From: Trematomus loennbergii
Taxonomy: Eukaryota; Chordata; Actinopteri; Perciformes; Nototheniidae
Reading direction: 5' to 3'
Length of the DNA stretch: 64,000 nucleotides
Assembly (NCBI GenBank): GCA_012861695.1
Contig: JAAOOA010000027.1
Coordinates: 16,066,289 to 16,130,288, forward strand
A program made the translations under genes and the position numbers. A model generated the notes under the pieces. The model had not been told where the DNA came from. It saw only the letters and a program-made list of their open reading frames with translations, and searched no databases. Positions 12,395 to 28,141 of this stretch are shown piece after piece. Numbering within the stretch: the first letter of the stretch is position 1; each line of letters begins with the position of its first letter.

Positions 12395-12395
12395 A

Positions 12396-16374
<3,979 letters not shown>

Positions 16375-17664
16375 GACCACAACCCGCTGACCTCCCACCT
16401 GCACAAACAGTCACACAGACGGGCAGCGTTAGGCCGAGTGGGGCCAATGAGGGACAGCTTGGTTTTCATATAGCCACACATACAATGAAATGCTGCATTC
16501 CGATGTGAAACAGTGACAGTCAGATTCCCCCACCTGCAATATTTCCCACGTGAATGTTGTTGAAAGCATCTCACATTCCACAATCCCGCAGGGTAAGAAA
16601 TTCTCTCCAACAATGGTAAACTGACCACAATCGTAAACTGAAACACTGAGTGAGCCCAAGAAAAATAAACACACACACATTGACATCCGAGAGACCCCCT
16701 CCTCTTCTTCCATGCTGACCTTTACTCACGCACTCTTCCTGAGGAATTTCTACAATCCAATCCAGATGGTCACCCTCACCGCCAGCCCTGCTTAACCCCA
16801 CCCCTTGGCCAGTCACCGGCCCTTGCACCCTGTCACATTGCCCCCACTCAAGCCCCCACAGTGTGCACCTTAAGACCTCATGGACCTTTGAGACCCACCG
16901 GCAGCCCCCTGGGGCTACGAGTCCAGCTGGACCTCCTCCCTCCTCTAAACACACTGACCTCTGGACCCAGCCTGAGGGATGTGGGCAGGACGCTCCATCT
17001 AGCTGTCATGTTGAGGTGAAGCTGTGTTCTTCCTCTCTCTGCCACTAGACTGAACCAGCATCCCCGTGTTGGGCCATGCAAGCAATTTAGCAAATCCTAC
17101 TCAACCAAACACGTAGATGAACCCTATTAGTCAGGGCGGTTGAGGAGAGCTTACAAAATGTGTCGAGCTCATAATAATAATCTTTTTTTTAATATATATA
17201 ATCGTCACTGTTGATAATTGGTTAAACATTTAAGTAGTTATTCATGAACACGTAGTACGGATTGGACTGTCAAAACAACACCATTACTATTTTATTTATT
17301 ATACTATTTTAACCATTATCTGACATTTCTGAGATCAGTAATGACATAATACTCTAGAAAATGATTGGCAGATTAACTAATAAAGAAAACAATTGTTGGT
17401 TGCAGCAAGTCAATTGAAATCATATTTGAAGCAACAGAAACAATAATAAATGGTTAATAATATACAGAAAAAGCTCTTGAAGAAATACAATTATTTGAAA
17501 GACAGAGATTCCAGATCCTTTCAACTTAAACAAATGCTGACTGTTCCCTAATTCAGCATGTGCTGTTAACACATACAGGCGGTGCTAGTACAGTTCTGCT
17601 GGTTTAATGACCAGCTTTCCACAACAATGTGTTAGGGTTCACTGCTCCTTCTCACCAGGCTCTC

Positions 17665-17712
17665 ACCACACCACACACCACACACACACACACACACACA
17701 ACACACACACAC

Positions 17713-17758
<46 letters not shown>
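17665..17758 (+). repeat. (CA)n microsatellite with interruptions
   Basis: CA repeat with occasional CC or AA interruptions, in glis2 intron 1. Confidence 0.95.
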
Positions 17759-17761
<3 letters not shown>

Positions 17762-18084
17762 GCAGGGGTCCTATATTTCTGTTCAAATTCATGTAGAAGA
17801 GCTCCCTGTGTGCATGTTGAATGTAGACACCAACTAGTCATACTTACAGAAGCACACACACACAAGTAATTACAATCTATAATTTCAACAAATTCCCCCC
17901 CTTCTTCCTCCCTCTCCCTCAAACACATGCCGACACACACTCACAGAAGCCACGGTTGGAGGTAGTGAATGGTGGGCTTTGAGACGCTGGCCAGAGGCCA
18001 CATGAGAAGCTCTTGTGTCTGGGAGGCACGGAGAAGAGAGGTCACCAGGTTCACCAGCCCAACGAGGGGCAGCCACAAGCTCAC

Positions 18085-18246
<162 letters not shown>

Positions 18247-18400
18247 TATACATGCACATACATCCAGAGGGTGTGTAAAGACTCATTCAGCCATAGATAA
18301 GAGATGATGAACACACACGTACGGATGCAAACAGAAGAACATACTGTATGAACATTCACACAGAGGAGCATTATGCCATTATCAGTTAGATCTTTCTGTA

Positions 18401-18418
18401 TACTGTATATATACAGTA
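18401..18418. repeat. Perfect 18-bp palindrome
   Basis: TACTGTATATATACAGTA is its own reverse complement. It lies in glis2 intron 1 about 150 bases beyond the compound CA array; no function is assigned. Confidence 0.8.
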
Positions 18419-19582
18419 CTCATTCATGGTTCTCACATGCATATAGATAAACATATTATCGTTTTTTATCTTAATATAGACTGCACTTGCAAGCACATGA
18501 TACCCGTTCAAGAGAAGGCAACAGGCTCTGCATGGGGGCCACTTTTACAAAATGACGAGACCTGGTATTAGGTTCTAAAGAGAGACATTTTTTTATTATT
18601 TATTGAGAATTAACTTGTTTATATAATTTGACATGTAACTGTTACAGTAAGGACCAGATGCACCCCTGTCTAATAATGTCTCCATCATCCTTCTTTTACA
18701 AATGTATCCATCATAACCCTGGTGCATGCTAAATGGATGGTTTCCATCAGTTAAACCCAGGTCAGTTGTGTAATGATAAAGGAATATTAATGGTAGTTGC
18801 TCTAATGATCATTTTGACCATAGAAGTTTTTTGTGTGGGCAAATCCTGCCATTAGCTATGAAAATAAACATGTGAGGCTCTATCAAAGCGGATATGAACC
18901 TCATTTAGTACAAGCTGCGGTTAAACCACATTTCTGTTTCTCTCTCTGGATTGGGTGGGTGTGACTAATTTACTGTAACTCCTACCACAAAGCCTGCCAA
19001 GACTTTTGGCTTTATTGTTTGGCTAAAGTAGCAGAAAATCGCCTGTCATCCACTTTAATCGAGCAAAAGCCCTTACCCTGAGGCACGGACCGAGAGTCAG
19101 CTTAACCTTTCTATAAATCCTATCAGCTGCGGAGACAAACAGAAAGCTGGCTTCCATCAGTGATATAATCCTAACTGTAAAATACAATAAAAAACAGATA
19201 TGGAAATGTTGGATCCATACAACTAGGATATAAATTACTCTGGCACCTCAAATCATGTGATCGCACAGCTCTCACTGTGAAACGCTACAGGGGTCTACAC
19301 ACACAAAAGCTCTTCTCAGGCAGCTGCTTCGCGTGCAAACCATTACTTAACCTCCATAATGGACTGTATAGACAATTTATTAAAACGTGTCCTTCCCCGA
19401 ACATAATGAAAAGCAGTGTTGGTATGATTCAGAAGGAGAAATGACAATGCTGCCATGCTGTTAAATCCTTTTTCCTTTTGATTCCAAGTATGTGTGTGTC
19501 ATGCGTGTTTCTGTCATGAGTATTCAATATTTCCATAATTGTAATAAATGAGCTTACATTATATTTCTACTAACTGCTCACT

Positions 19583-19963
19583 TTAAAGGTAGGGTAGGTA
19601 AGTTTGAGAAACCGGCTCGAGATACACTTTTTGTTATATTCCATGGAATGCTCTTAACATCCCGATAGCAATGAATATTTTAAGTGCTTTGACAAAAAAT
19701 CCATAAAAAAATGTCATCTGTGGAAGCCGTAGTACTGTAAAAAGCACGACCAATCATTTTAGCCGGCCCGGCTAAAATAACTGGATGGCCTACCTGCCTG
19801 TCAGCCTTCCATCTGTGCACAAACTTATCTCGTGCCCTCATTGGTCATGTGCGTGTGTTGGAGGAGGGGCTCTATAAGGAAGTGGCAGATTTTCTCCGGT
19901 TGTGTATTTTCAAATTCTAGCGATCTCAAGCCGGTTTCTCAAACTTACCTACCCTACCTTTAA
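19583..19963. mobile_element. TTAA-flanked MITE, copy 2, in glis2 intron 1
   Basis: A 381-bp copy of the element at 4265-4653, inserted in the opposite orientation. It is bounded by TTAA (19583-19586 and 19960-19963); the termini read AAAGGTAGGGTAGGTAAG and its reverse complement. The copies differ by substitutions and a few small indels; neither encodes a protein. Confidence 0.8.
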
Positions 19964-22175
19964 CCTATTCAAAATGACAGAAAATGTATCAGGAACTGTT
20001 TTTCTATGTAAAACCGTTTCAAGTAAAAATGCCTTTTTTTTGTTATAGGACTATAAACTAAGTATTTTTGGGATTTGGACACAGCTTAAGACAATTAGTT
20101 CATTAAGAAAGTCATAAGATATCTACATTACCCGCCTCACATAAGGCAGGCCATACCACACTTATGTTCTCCCAGTGAAGTCGGGCCAGTGCAGCTTCTG
20201 GTGAATCAGTCCCCACTGCCGTACCCCCCACCCCCCTTCCTAGTTTTTTAGTGGAGAAAATGTAGACTGGCTGGGAAGTGACTCACAGCATGTGGATCTT
20301 GGACTCTAGTTACGTGAGCCACAGTCACTGACGCTGGGGTTTGTGGGAAATGTGAGACAAAGAGAAAGGGCAACCAAGAGAAAGAATGATACAGTGAAGG
20401 CAGGAGTATGGCGTTAGCGTGATATGTGAGTGTGTGTGTAAAGCTCAGTGGCGGATGGCTGTGAAGTTTGTGAAAGGGGTGTTGGCTGGCCCCCATGCAG
20501 ACTTCCTTGCTCAGCCGTGGGGTCGACAGTCTCTCTGAAAGGCGGCATTGTCCCTTCTCTGGGCCCTCTCTCTCTCGCAGAGTAAACACGGGCTACAGCA
20601 GAGCGAGGGGAGAGAAGGGATGACCAAAGGGGCCACAGCGAGGATATACAAGGGTGAGGATGAAGGGAGGAGGAAGTGGTGGAGGAAAAGGAGTCCTGAA
20701 AGAGAGGTTTGTGTGTGTCCTCTTTAGCAACCTCTGTCACCTATTCCCCTGCATAACCCACCCGACTCCCACATCCACCCACTGCATAAGGAAACCGCCC
20801 TTTGAAGAGGTGTGTGTGTTCGGGGGGTGAACATGGGTCGAGGTTGAAGGGTGTGGGAGTTAGCCAATGGGTGAGTTAGCACGTTGGGGCATCAGGTCAA
20901 AGGACGGCTATGTGTTTCAACACCGCAACGCTCCAGGCTAGGCTCACATGGATCAGAGCTGACCTTTCACCCCTGGTGCGACCGATTGATCTTTAGCCTG
21001 ATCTGATCTGAACAGGATCGCATATCGGCTCAGTCTGCTCCATCTGATGGTGCAGCATCGAGAGCCAACAAAAAGCATCAGAGAGCATAACCAGTATAAG
21101 ATGATTATGTTACAGGGTATAAAATCATATTGTGCAATATTTTATTTCCTATAAAGGGTTTAAGAGAGTAGAGTGTGTGTATGTGTGTGTGTGTGCGCGC
21201 ACAATTTATGTGACCCCCCCTCTGAGATTGCCTGTAACTTAATCTGCCTCCCGCTGTGGCCCTGGGAGGTGGTCTGTAGGAGGTAAGCCATCTCTCCCTG
21301 AGGCTCTTTGCTCTCTTTTCATTTTCACACACAAACACACACAGAACGCGAAGAGAGAGGAAAACCTGCTGGGAGCGTCTAACCACTTATGTTACCAATG
21401 TAATTGTACGTGTGAAGGGCTTTAACATGTTTTTATAAAACCCTTAATGACCATCCTACAGTTCAACTTAACTTGCAGAAAGTACCAGTTCCTGCATATC
21501 TTGCTGTAATTCAACTCAATAACCTCTCAGGCTCTGGATATGTTGAAAATTAGTGAGTATACTGTGACAATCTATCCTGTATGTCTACTTGGCCTGGCCA
21601 GTTTGGTTCTGATCAAATCAAGATGCTTGACTCTGCTGAATATCACACGTGTTGGTTTTGTAAGTCGTTGATAAGACAGCGGTGAGAGAGCAGTTAACGT
21701 GGTGCTCAGTGATATTCCAATTTGAAGCCTTTAAGGTGACCTGTGGGCCTTTAGTTAAGCCTTTGTTTGAAGCCTCTTACTCTTGTTAGGTTTGTCCGAT
21801 GGGTTTGCTCCGTGCTATCTACATTTATGTGTTTCTATGTGTGTGTTAGTTATAGGATTTGATTAACTTCCGTGGGCGACTAGCAGTGGCTGCATAGCAG
21901 GTGCTTTTTAGTCCATTGGTTTTTGTGATTAAAAACCTCTCAACAATAATTGTCTAAAGACTAGGGTTGACTAGTTAGTTTTGGTCTCGTCCTTAATAGC
22001 CGGTGTTTCGACTTTATGGCTGTTGTGTCTGTAATCATATATGTTCGACCATTCTGTAATAGAGTCTCTCTTTTCTGGACCGTAAGCTTGACAGTACCGA
22101 TACCTATCCATCACCAAACTAATCATTTTAAGACCAAGTTATGAAACTGAGATAACAGCATAAGATGCACACAAC

Positions 22176-22963
22176 TAGGGATGTCCCGATCACCTTTTTT
22201 TGCTCCCGATCCGATTCCGATCATTTGATTTTGACAATCTGCCGATACCGATTTTTCCCGATCCGATCTTTATGTAATGCATTAAGAGAAAAAAAAGGTA
22301 ACAGATAACGGCTGGTCATCCAACGCGATGAATTCAGCTATCTTGGCTGTTATTTTGTTGGCCTTTTCACTGTTCTGGGGCAGTTTCTCTTTCCTTTTAA
22401 AAGTCTCTGAAAGTGTCGGTTGTTTCAGTGCCGTTGTTGTTGGTGTTTGTTTCTCAGGTGGTGTATTAGATTGGTCGTGTTGAACGTAGCTCTGTTCTTT
22501 CCACGCGGAACCTCCGCCTTGCAAACATTGCATCTGGCTGTTACACTGCCTTCGCTTTCAATTTTATAATACTTCCAAACTCCTGACATTTTCTCTGTCC
22601 CGACTCCCGAGGCACCAGCTGAACGTAGCCTCTTGTTAGCTTACTGCTACTATTAGACACTGCGCCCTGCCCACTCTGTTGCCAGATTTGAGAGAAATAA
22701 GCAACCAGGTCTATGAAAACAAGCCCAAAAGAAGCAACACATACATGATGTTGTGTAATTTTAAACCAAAACTAAGGCCTCAGGATGACTTTAAGACGTG
22801 AACATGGTCATTTTTGTTTTGTAACATTAAATAAAAAAAATATTTTATAAAAAATCTTTTTTAAAGATCCCGATCCCCGATTTTTTTCTCCCGATTCCGA
22901 TCTTTTGAAAATCACGTGATCGGCTCCGATCCCCGATCACGTGATCGGATCGGGACATCTCTA
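22176..22963. mobile_element. hAT-superfamily element, internally deleted
   Basis: A 788-bp element flanked by an exact 8-bp duplication CACACAAC (22168-22175 and 22964-22971), the hallmark of hAT insertion. Termini are TAGGGATGTCCCGATC and the reverse complement of TAGAGATGTCCCGATC. The ends carry many CCGATC/GATCGG units. It keeps a remnant of transposase coding sequence on the minus strand but is too short to be autonomous. Confidence 0.85.
22282..22533 (-). pseudogene. BED-type hAT transposase N-terminal remnant
   Basis: An 83-codon open frame inside the hAT element contains QPTLSETFKRKEKLP and KITAKIAEFIALDDQPLSV, the stretch that follows the BED zinc finger in ZBED-like hAT transposases. 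The catalytic core and dimerisation domain are missing, so this is a transposase fragment and not a host gene. Confidence 0.65.
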
Positions 22964-24986
22964 CACACAACACAAATAATACTTTTACCTTAAGAGTTAT
23001 TACAGGGTTACTAAAACCTTATGATACTGGTGAGGAATTGCAGACCAATCATTATCTTTACTCATGCTTCGGGGGCGGAAACTTGACTGAATTAATCCAT
23101 TTTAAAAGGTGACCAAATATTAATAAACTTAAGGTAAACATCTCTTTTAGTAAATGTGCTCCATTGGTTTTGTAATTCTGTGGTTAAGCAGTGATGTGTA
23201 AAGACCTGTGCTTGTAGAATAGCTCATGTCTATACCTGCTGGTTTTCCATCCACCAGGTGTGGAGGAAAGGGTCAAAGATTACTGATTGAGGCGTGGGTG
23301 TGGTGTGAACTCTGACCCCTGACTTTTGTTTTGTTTTTTAACTGGGGCTAAGGAGAAAGTAAAAAAAACGTTGAAAGTTTCAAACAGGTTTACATTAACA
23401 ATACTTATTACTTAACATTTACACAGACTCATATCAAATTCAGGCGATATTAGTCACAGAAGAGTTCACACAGCCTAACATACAGGCTAAGGTGAGACAG
23501 GTTAATATCCAGTTATTAGTATGTTTGTGATTTGATTTCGAGACACAAGAAAACAGGCCCACACCGGGTCACTCCTTCACTCCCTCTTCTGTCATTGCTG
23601 ATGTTTCTTGACGTAAGAGCCATGAGTGAGCCCACCTCCGCTGACACACACACATTTGAGCCAGCCCTCGCAAACGCCCTCCACCCTCCACCCTGATGGA
23701 TAACTCAACACGTAAACATACACAGCTGAGAGATGTCTTTTTCTTGCCTCTGTCCTCCTCAGCCAGCCGCCTCCTCAGACAGGAAACCTCAGTTTCCACT
23801 CCTCCTCCTCTGGGCCTCTCATTCCCTCTTTTCTCTCTCGCTATATTCTTTACTTTTGTTTTTCTCTCAAGTTCACCGCTCTGTTTCCTCTTTCAGTTTG
23901 TTCTTCTCTTCCAATTCTCATCTCCTTTTTATCTCACCTAACACTCCTACCTGTCTTTAATGGTATTTTCGTTGCCTGATTATTTCCTCTTTTTCCACCA
24001 TTTCGTCAAGATAAACAAATGTTAAAGCGACTGTCAATCTAAACGTGACCCTGTTCTCCTAACCCCTGTTGCAAAAAGAGCACACAGGATCATACAACTG
24101 ATTATGTAATGGCAGCATGCATGGAGCCACTGCTGGGGAAGGGCTACTGAAGAAAAATAAAGTATTTTGAGCACACAACGTCTGCTGTACAGAGACTGAA
24201 TGACACATGTGTTCATGCTTAAACTCAGAGAGAAAAATAAGCAAAAGATTGTTCTTTTGGGGTTTTAAGAGGAGAATAGGAATCTATCCAATTACAGAGT
24301 GTAAGCACACAAAACCGTTTAAGTTATAACGATGTGAAGGAGAATATGAAGGGAAATAACAGAGACAACACAAGAGACTGGAGAAAGGGATGGAAGGAAG
24401 GAAAGAAAAAAGTAAGGGATAGACGGATTGAAGGAGGAGAAAGCAACAGGAAGCTTCTCAGCGAGCTACCGATGGCCTGCAGCCAGAGCGTTCAGACACT
24501 GAGGAATTCCAGGCAGAGGGCAGGCAGGGAGGGAAGGTGCCAGGAGGGGGGGAGGGAAAGGAGGGAGGCACCGAGCGAGGAGGGCGGGACGCACTTGCGG
24601 TTTGTTGTCAAAGGAGACTGCTACATGAGAAAGGCAGAGCACGCGCTTAGCGCAACATATCTTTGTGGTTGAACACTAACACTTCTGTTAGGATGCAAAC
24701 TTTGGTATGAACAGCCTCACATTAGATTGACAAACTTTCGGTTAAGAATAACGGGACATCTAGGTACACAGTAAAAGGTATCTTTGTGTACTGTACGCCT
24801 ATACTGGATTATGATGATTCTAAAAAAGACATTTCAGCATACCACTATGGCATGTTTCAATACAAGAGTTGTCATGCCATATAGCTTGAGCTGAAACACC
24901 TGGTGGATGAATTGATCAGTTGATAGATTAATTTTAATTAATCTGATACAGACATATTTTACCATTTTCTGATGTGATAGATAATT

Positions 24987-25092
24987 GGGGCAAGACACTT
25001 CTCCCCAAATTGCTCCTGTGGGGATTGTCCACAGTATTGAGTATGTAAGTCGCTTTGGATAAAAGCGTCTAACAAATGACATGTAATGTAAT
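24987..25092 (+). repeat. Fish SINE/LINE-type 3' tail
   Basis: Contains GTCGCTTTGGATAAAAGCGT and the following CTAACAAATGACATGTAATG, a tail shared by many dispersed fish SINEs and L2-type LINEs. The 5' extent is approximate. Confidence 0.6.
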
Positions 25093-28079
25093 AATTGATT
25101 TAAATGACAAAACAATCATTAAATCAATATGAAAATAATTGCTGGCCTCTATTTATGAATATTTTTTTAGTATTGTGGTATTAAGATCTTACAGATATAT
25201 AGATCTACATTCATACTTGCTTTTTACCCAGACAAGACGCAGATTTTGTGAAGAAACACTGCAAAAATAAAAGCTACTGACAGCTTCGTTGATTTTGGTC
25301 TGAGATTTAATATTCATGGCTGTGTGGGCTGAATATAACATTAGCTGGATAGTGTGAGTGGGTGCATCTTAACTGCATCCAGGGAGGCCTTTCAACAGGA
25401 CAGCAATTTCACTTAGTCCACCATATTGTAAGATTAGGCCGTGCATGATCTATAAACAGCCATCTGACTGAGATTTCACATTGTGTCAGTAAGCCTTGTG
25501 ACCTGCTCAACCCGGGATTATCACACAACACAGTGACCTGACTTGACTCTGAGTGGGGTGGATCGAAAGGATGACGGATGAATTTCAAGAGAAGCATGCA
25601 TTATCAGATAAATATAATAATGCTTGCCTTTATCCAATTTGACTTTTGAGACTTTCGATTTAGCAATTAAAGCAAAGAAAACGACTATTTTGCTAGAACA
25701 AATGTAAAAAGAGGCAGGTATAAGGGGAAAGAGTAGCTGCACATTGGCATGAGACTAGGAAACTTCCCCCAAGCCGCAGTTCATTTATTAGATTCCCTAG
25801 TAGCTGCTATATGACATTAACAGTATGTGATTGAGGGGTCACGTGTAGCAACATGTGTTTCAATTCATGGTAAGTTTTCTTCCACCTACTCCCATTCAAA
25901 ATCAGATCCATACCTTTTTAATCAACTAAAACAATTTAAATCTATACTGTAGCATCAGGACAGCAATCAGTGATAAACAGATAATCCTCCAGCGGACGAT
26001 GACTCAGAGTTTGAGCATTAAACCAGCCCAACACTAATGCTTAAGGCACTTCGCACAACGGTACTGTAGGCTTTGAAAACTGGTGACTAATCTTACAATA
26101 ACGTGGGGCATTTCACAACATAGCAGTCTCATAGCGCAGCAAAGGGCGGCGGGGAACCAATGAACGCAGCAGGAGGCCTACCACCATCCGTGAGAGGAGA
26201 AGAGAAGAAGAGGAGAGAAGTATGTGTGGAAGGAGACCTCCCACTAACTCTGCTGGGCCTCTCTTCCTCCTGCAGTCCACTGAATGCATTCCCTCCAAAT
26301 CTCACTCCTCCTCTCTCATCTTCCTCTCCCATACTTCCAAGTAAACAAAAAAGTGCATGATCTCCCCCAGCCCAATTCCCTGTCGACTTCCTCCTCACTT
26401 CCTCAGGCTATGTCCCCATCGTCCTTTCCTTGCTCGCTCCTCTTCCTCTCCTTCATCAACCTCTCTCTCGCTCTACTTTTCTCCCCCATTTTCAGTCCAT
26501 TCCTGTGGCTTCTCCCCACAGGCAGTGATGCAATCCTCCGACTCCTGCGCGCAATCACAGGGTCTGGAGTCAGCTCGCTAGCCAAAGCAGGGGCGTCACC
26601 ACAACACGCTCAGTAGGAAAGCAACAGGAGAGGAAAGAAAAGAGGTTGGGGGGGGGGGGGAGAAGAAAAGAAGAAATGAAGCCAATGAGAGAAGGAGGAA
26701 AACTGTCTGAGGCTAGTGGTGGGTAATGTAGGGGAAAAGCACAGCGAAAAAGTTAACAGCTCTGTTTAACAGTTTGTGCATATCCAAAACTTAACTTGGG
26801 GTAAACATGTTGTTTTAGTTTTATGTGCGTGTAGTGGGGGTGCGTGGAGGTTATTTTGAGTCCTTTGTTTTATTTAAGGTACCGAAGGAACTTTTGAATG
26901 GATTTGTTCTGGAAGATTGTAAAGCACAACAGCTCGTTCCGCCTTAGATCAGCCCACTAACCAGCTGTGTCTGCTGGATATGCTCTGTGTTTGGGAAGTG
27001 ACGGTTCTCTGCTACTCCCACACCAAATGCTGTCATTCCAGCTGACTCAGACCAGCATTAGCATTATTCTAACACCTAAACTGGCAGTATGAGATTCAAG
27101 TAATATTTATTTGGAATTTGACCTTTATCTCTTGAGATCTATACTTTTATCACACAACATATTTCCTTGCTGGGGCAATGCAAGACCGTATGTATTACCA
27201 CTCTGAGTTATAATGGATATGCAGTGATATGCTCAGCCCTGTAGAGATGCATGCATGCAAAGACTGATCTTATCAAACAAATGACTTAATCATGAATGGA
27301 GAGTGAGGTTCTTGCATTTTAAAGGGCCAAGATTAAAGCTGAAACCTTGCTATGCTTTTGTGAAGAGATCTATGCATACACACCACTCACTCACTCCCAC
27401 ACAAACACATGCATTAGTCCCTGGTTTCCAGGCTTTGTAGAGGCAGACCTCCCCTAAAGGCAGCAGAAATGAGCACAAGGTCAGGTAAGGAATGCAAAGT
27501 TCTGGCACCTGCCTAAATCTTTAAAATACCAGGTTCCCTCAGCACGCACACAAACAAGAGGCCACTCCCTGAATCCCAGAGCAGGGTTTAAGCCTTTCAA
27601 GAAAGGGCTTCAGCCCAAAAAACTAAACACACAGGTGTGCATCCCCAAACTTGATGATGTAGAAAGTATATCACTTAATAACAACCACAGCTTCAAGCTC
27701 CCTTCAAAACATAACAGAGTACAAAGCAGCTGCGGTTGAACTCAACAGGAGATGTCTGTTCTATTCCCTCACTGGTGAAAACCCAACCCCAGTTCTAAGC
27801 CATGAGTAGGAGGGAGCGGGAAGAGGTCCAGAAATCTTTCTTTCTTTCTATACCCTCCTCTCCCACACAGTTAACAGCACGCTAAGGGCAGATTAATAGG
27901 GAGGACATTGTATGGAAACTTTGGTACAATAACACCGGGGTATATTTCAGCCCCAGTTGCTTGGACAATGTGGTCTATGCTCTCAGTGACAATCTCAAGC
28001 CAAGAGGTAGGGAGGCATTCAGTATATGCACACATAAACACATATGCAGCCCCTTTTTTACAGCCATACAGATGCATAA

Positions 28080-28090
28080 CACACACACAC

Positions 28091-28138
<48 letters not shown>

Positions 28139-28141
28139 ACG
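28080..28141 (+). repeat. (CA)n microsatellite
   Basis: About 31 CA units with single CG and TA variants, in glis2 intron 1. Confidence 0.95.

Larger units (their letters stand above)
8161..12395 (-). other. Non-coding tail of glis2 (3' UTR and/or intergenic)
   Basis: No conserved reading frame was seen. It contains a GATAGA microsatellite (about 9111-9136), a hAT-like element (9924-10425), a possible proximal glis2 poly(A) signal (12133-12138), and a GT-rich tract immediately beyond the glis2 stop (12367-12394). How much is transcribed as 3' UTR cannot be read from sequence. Confidence 0.4.
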
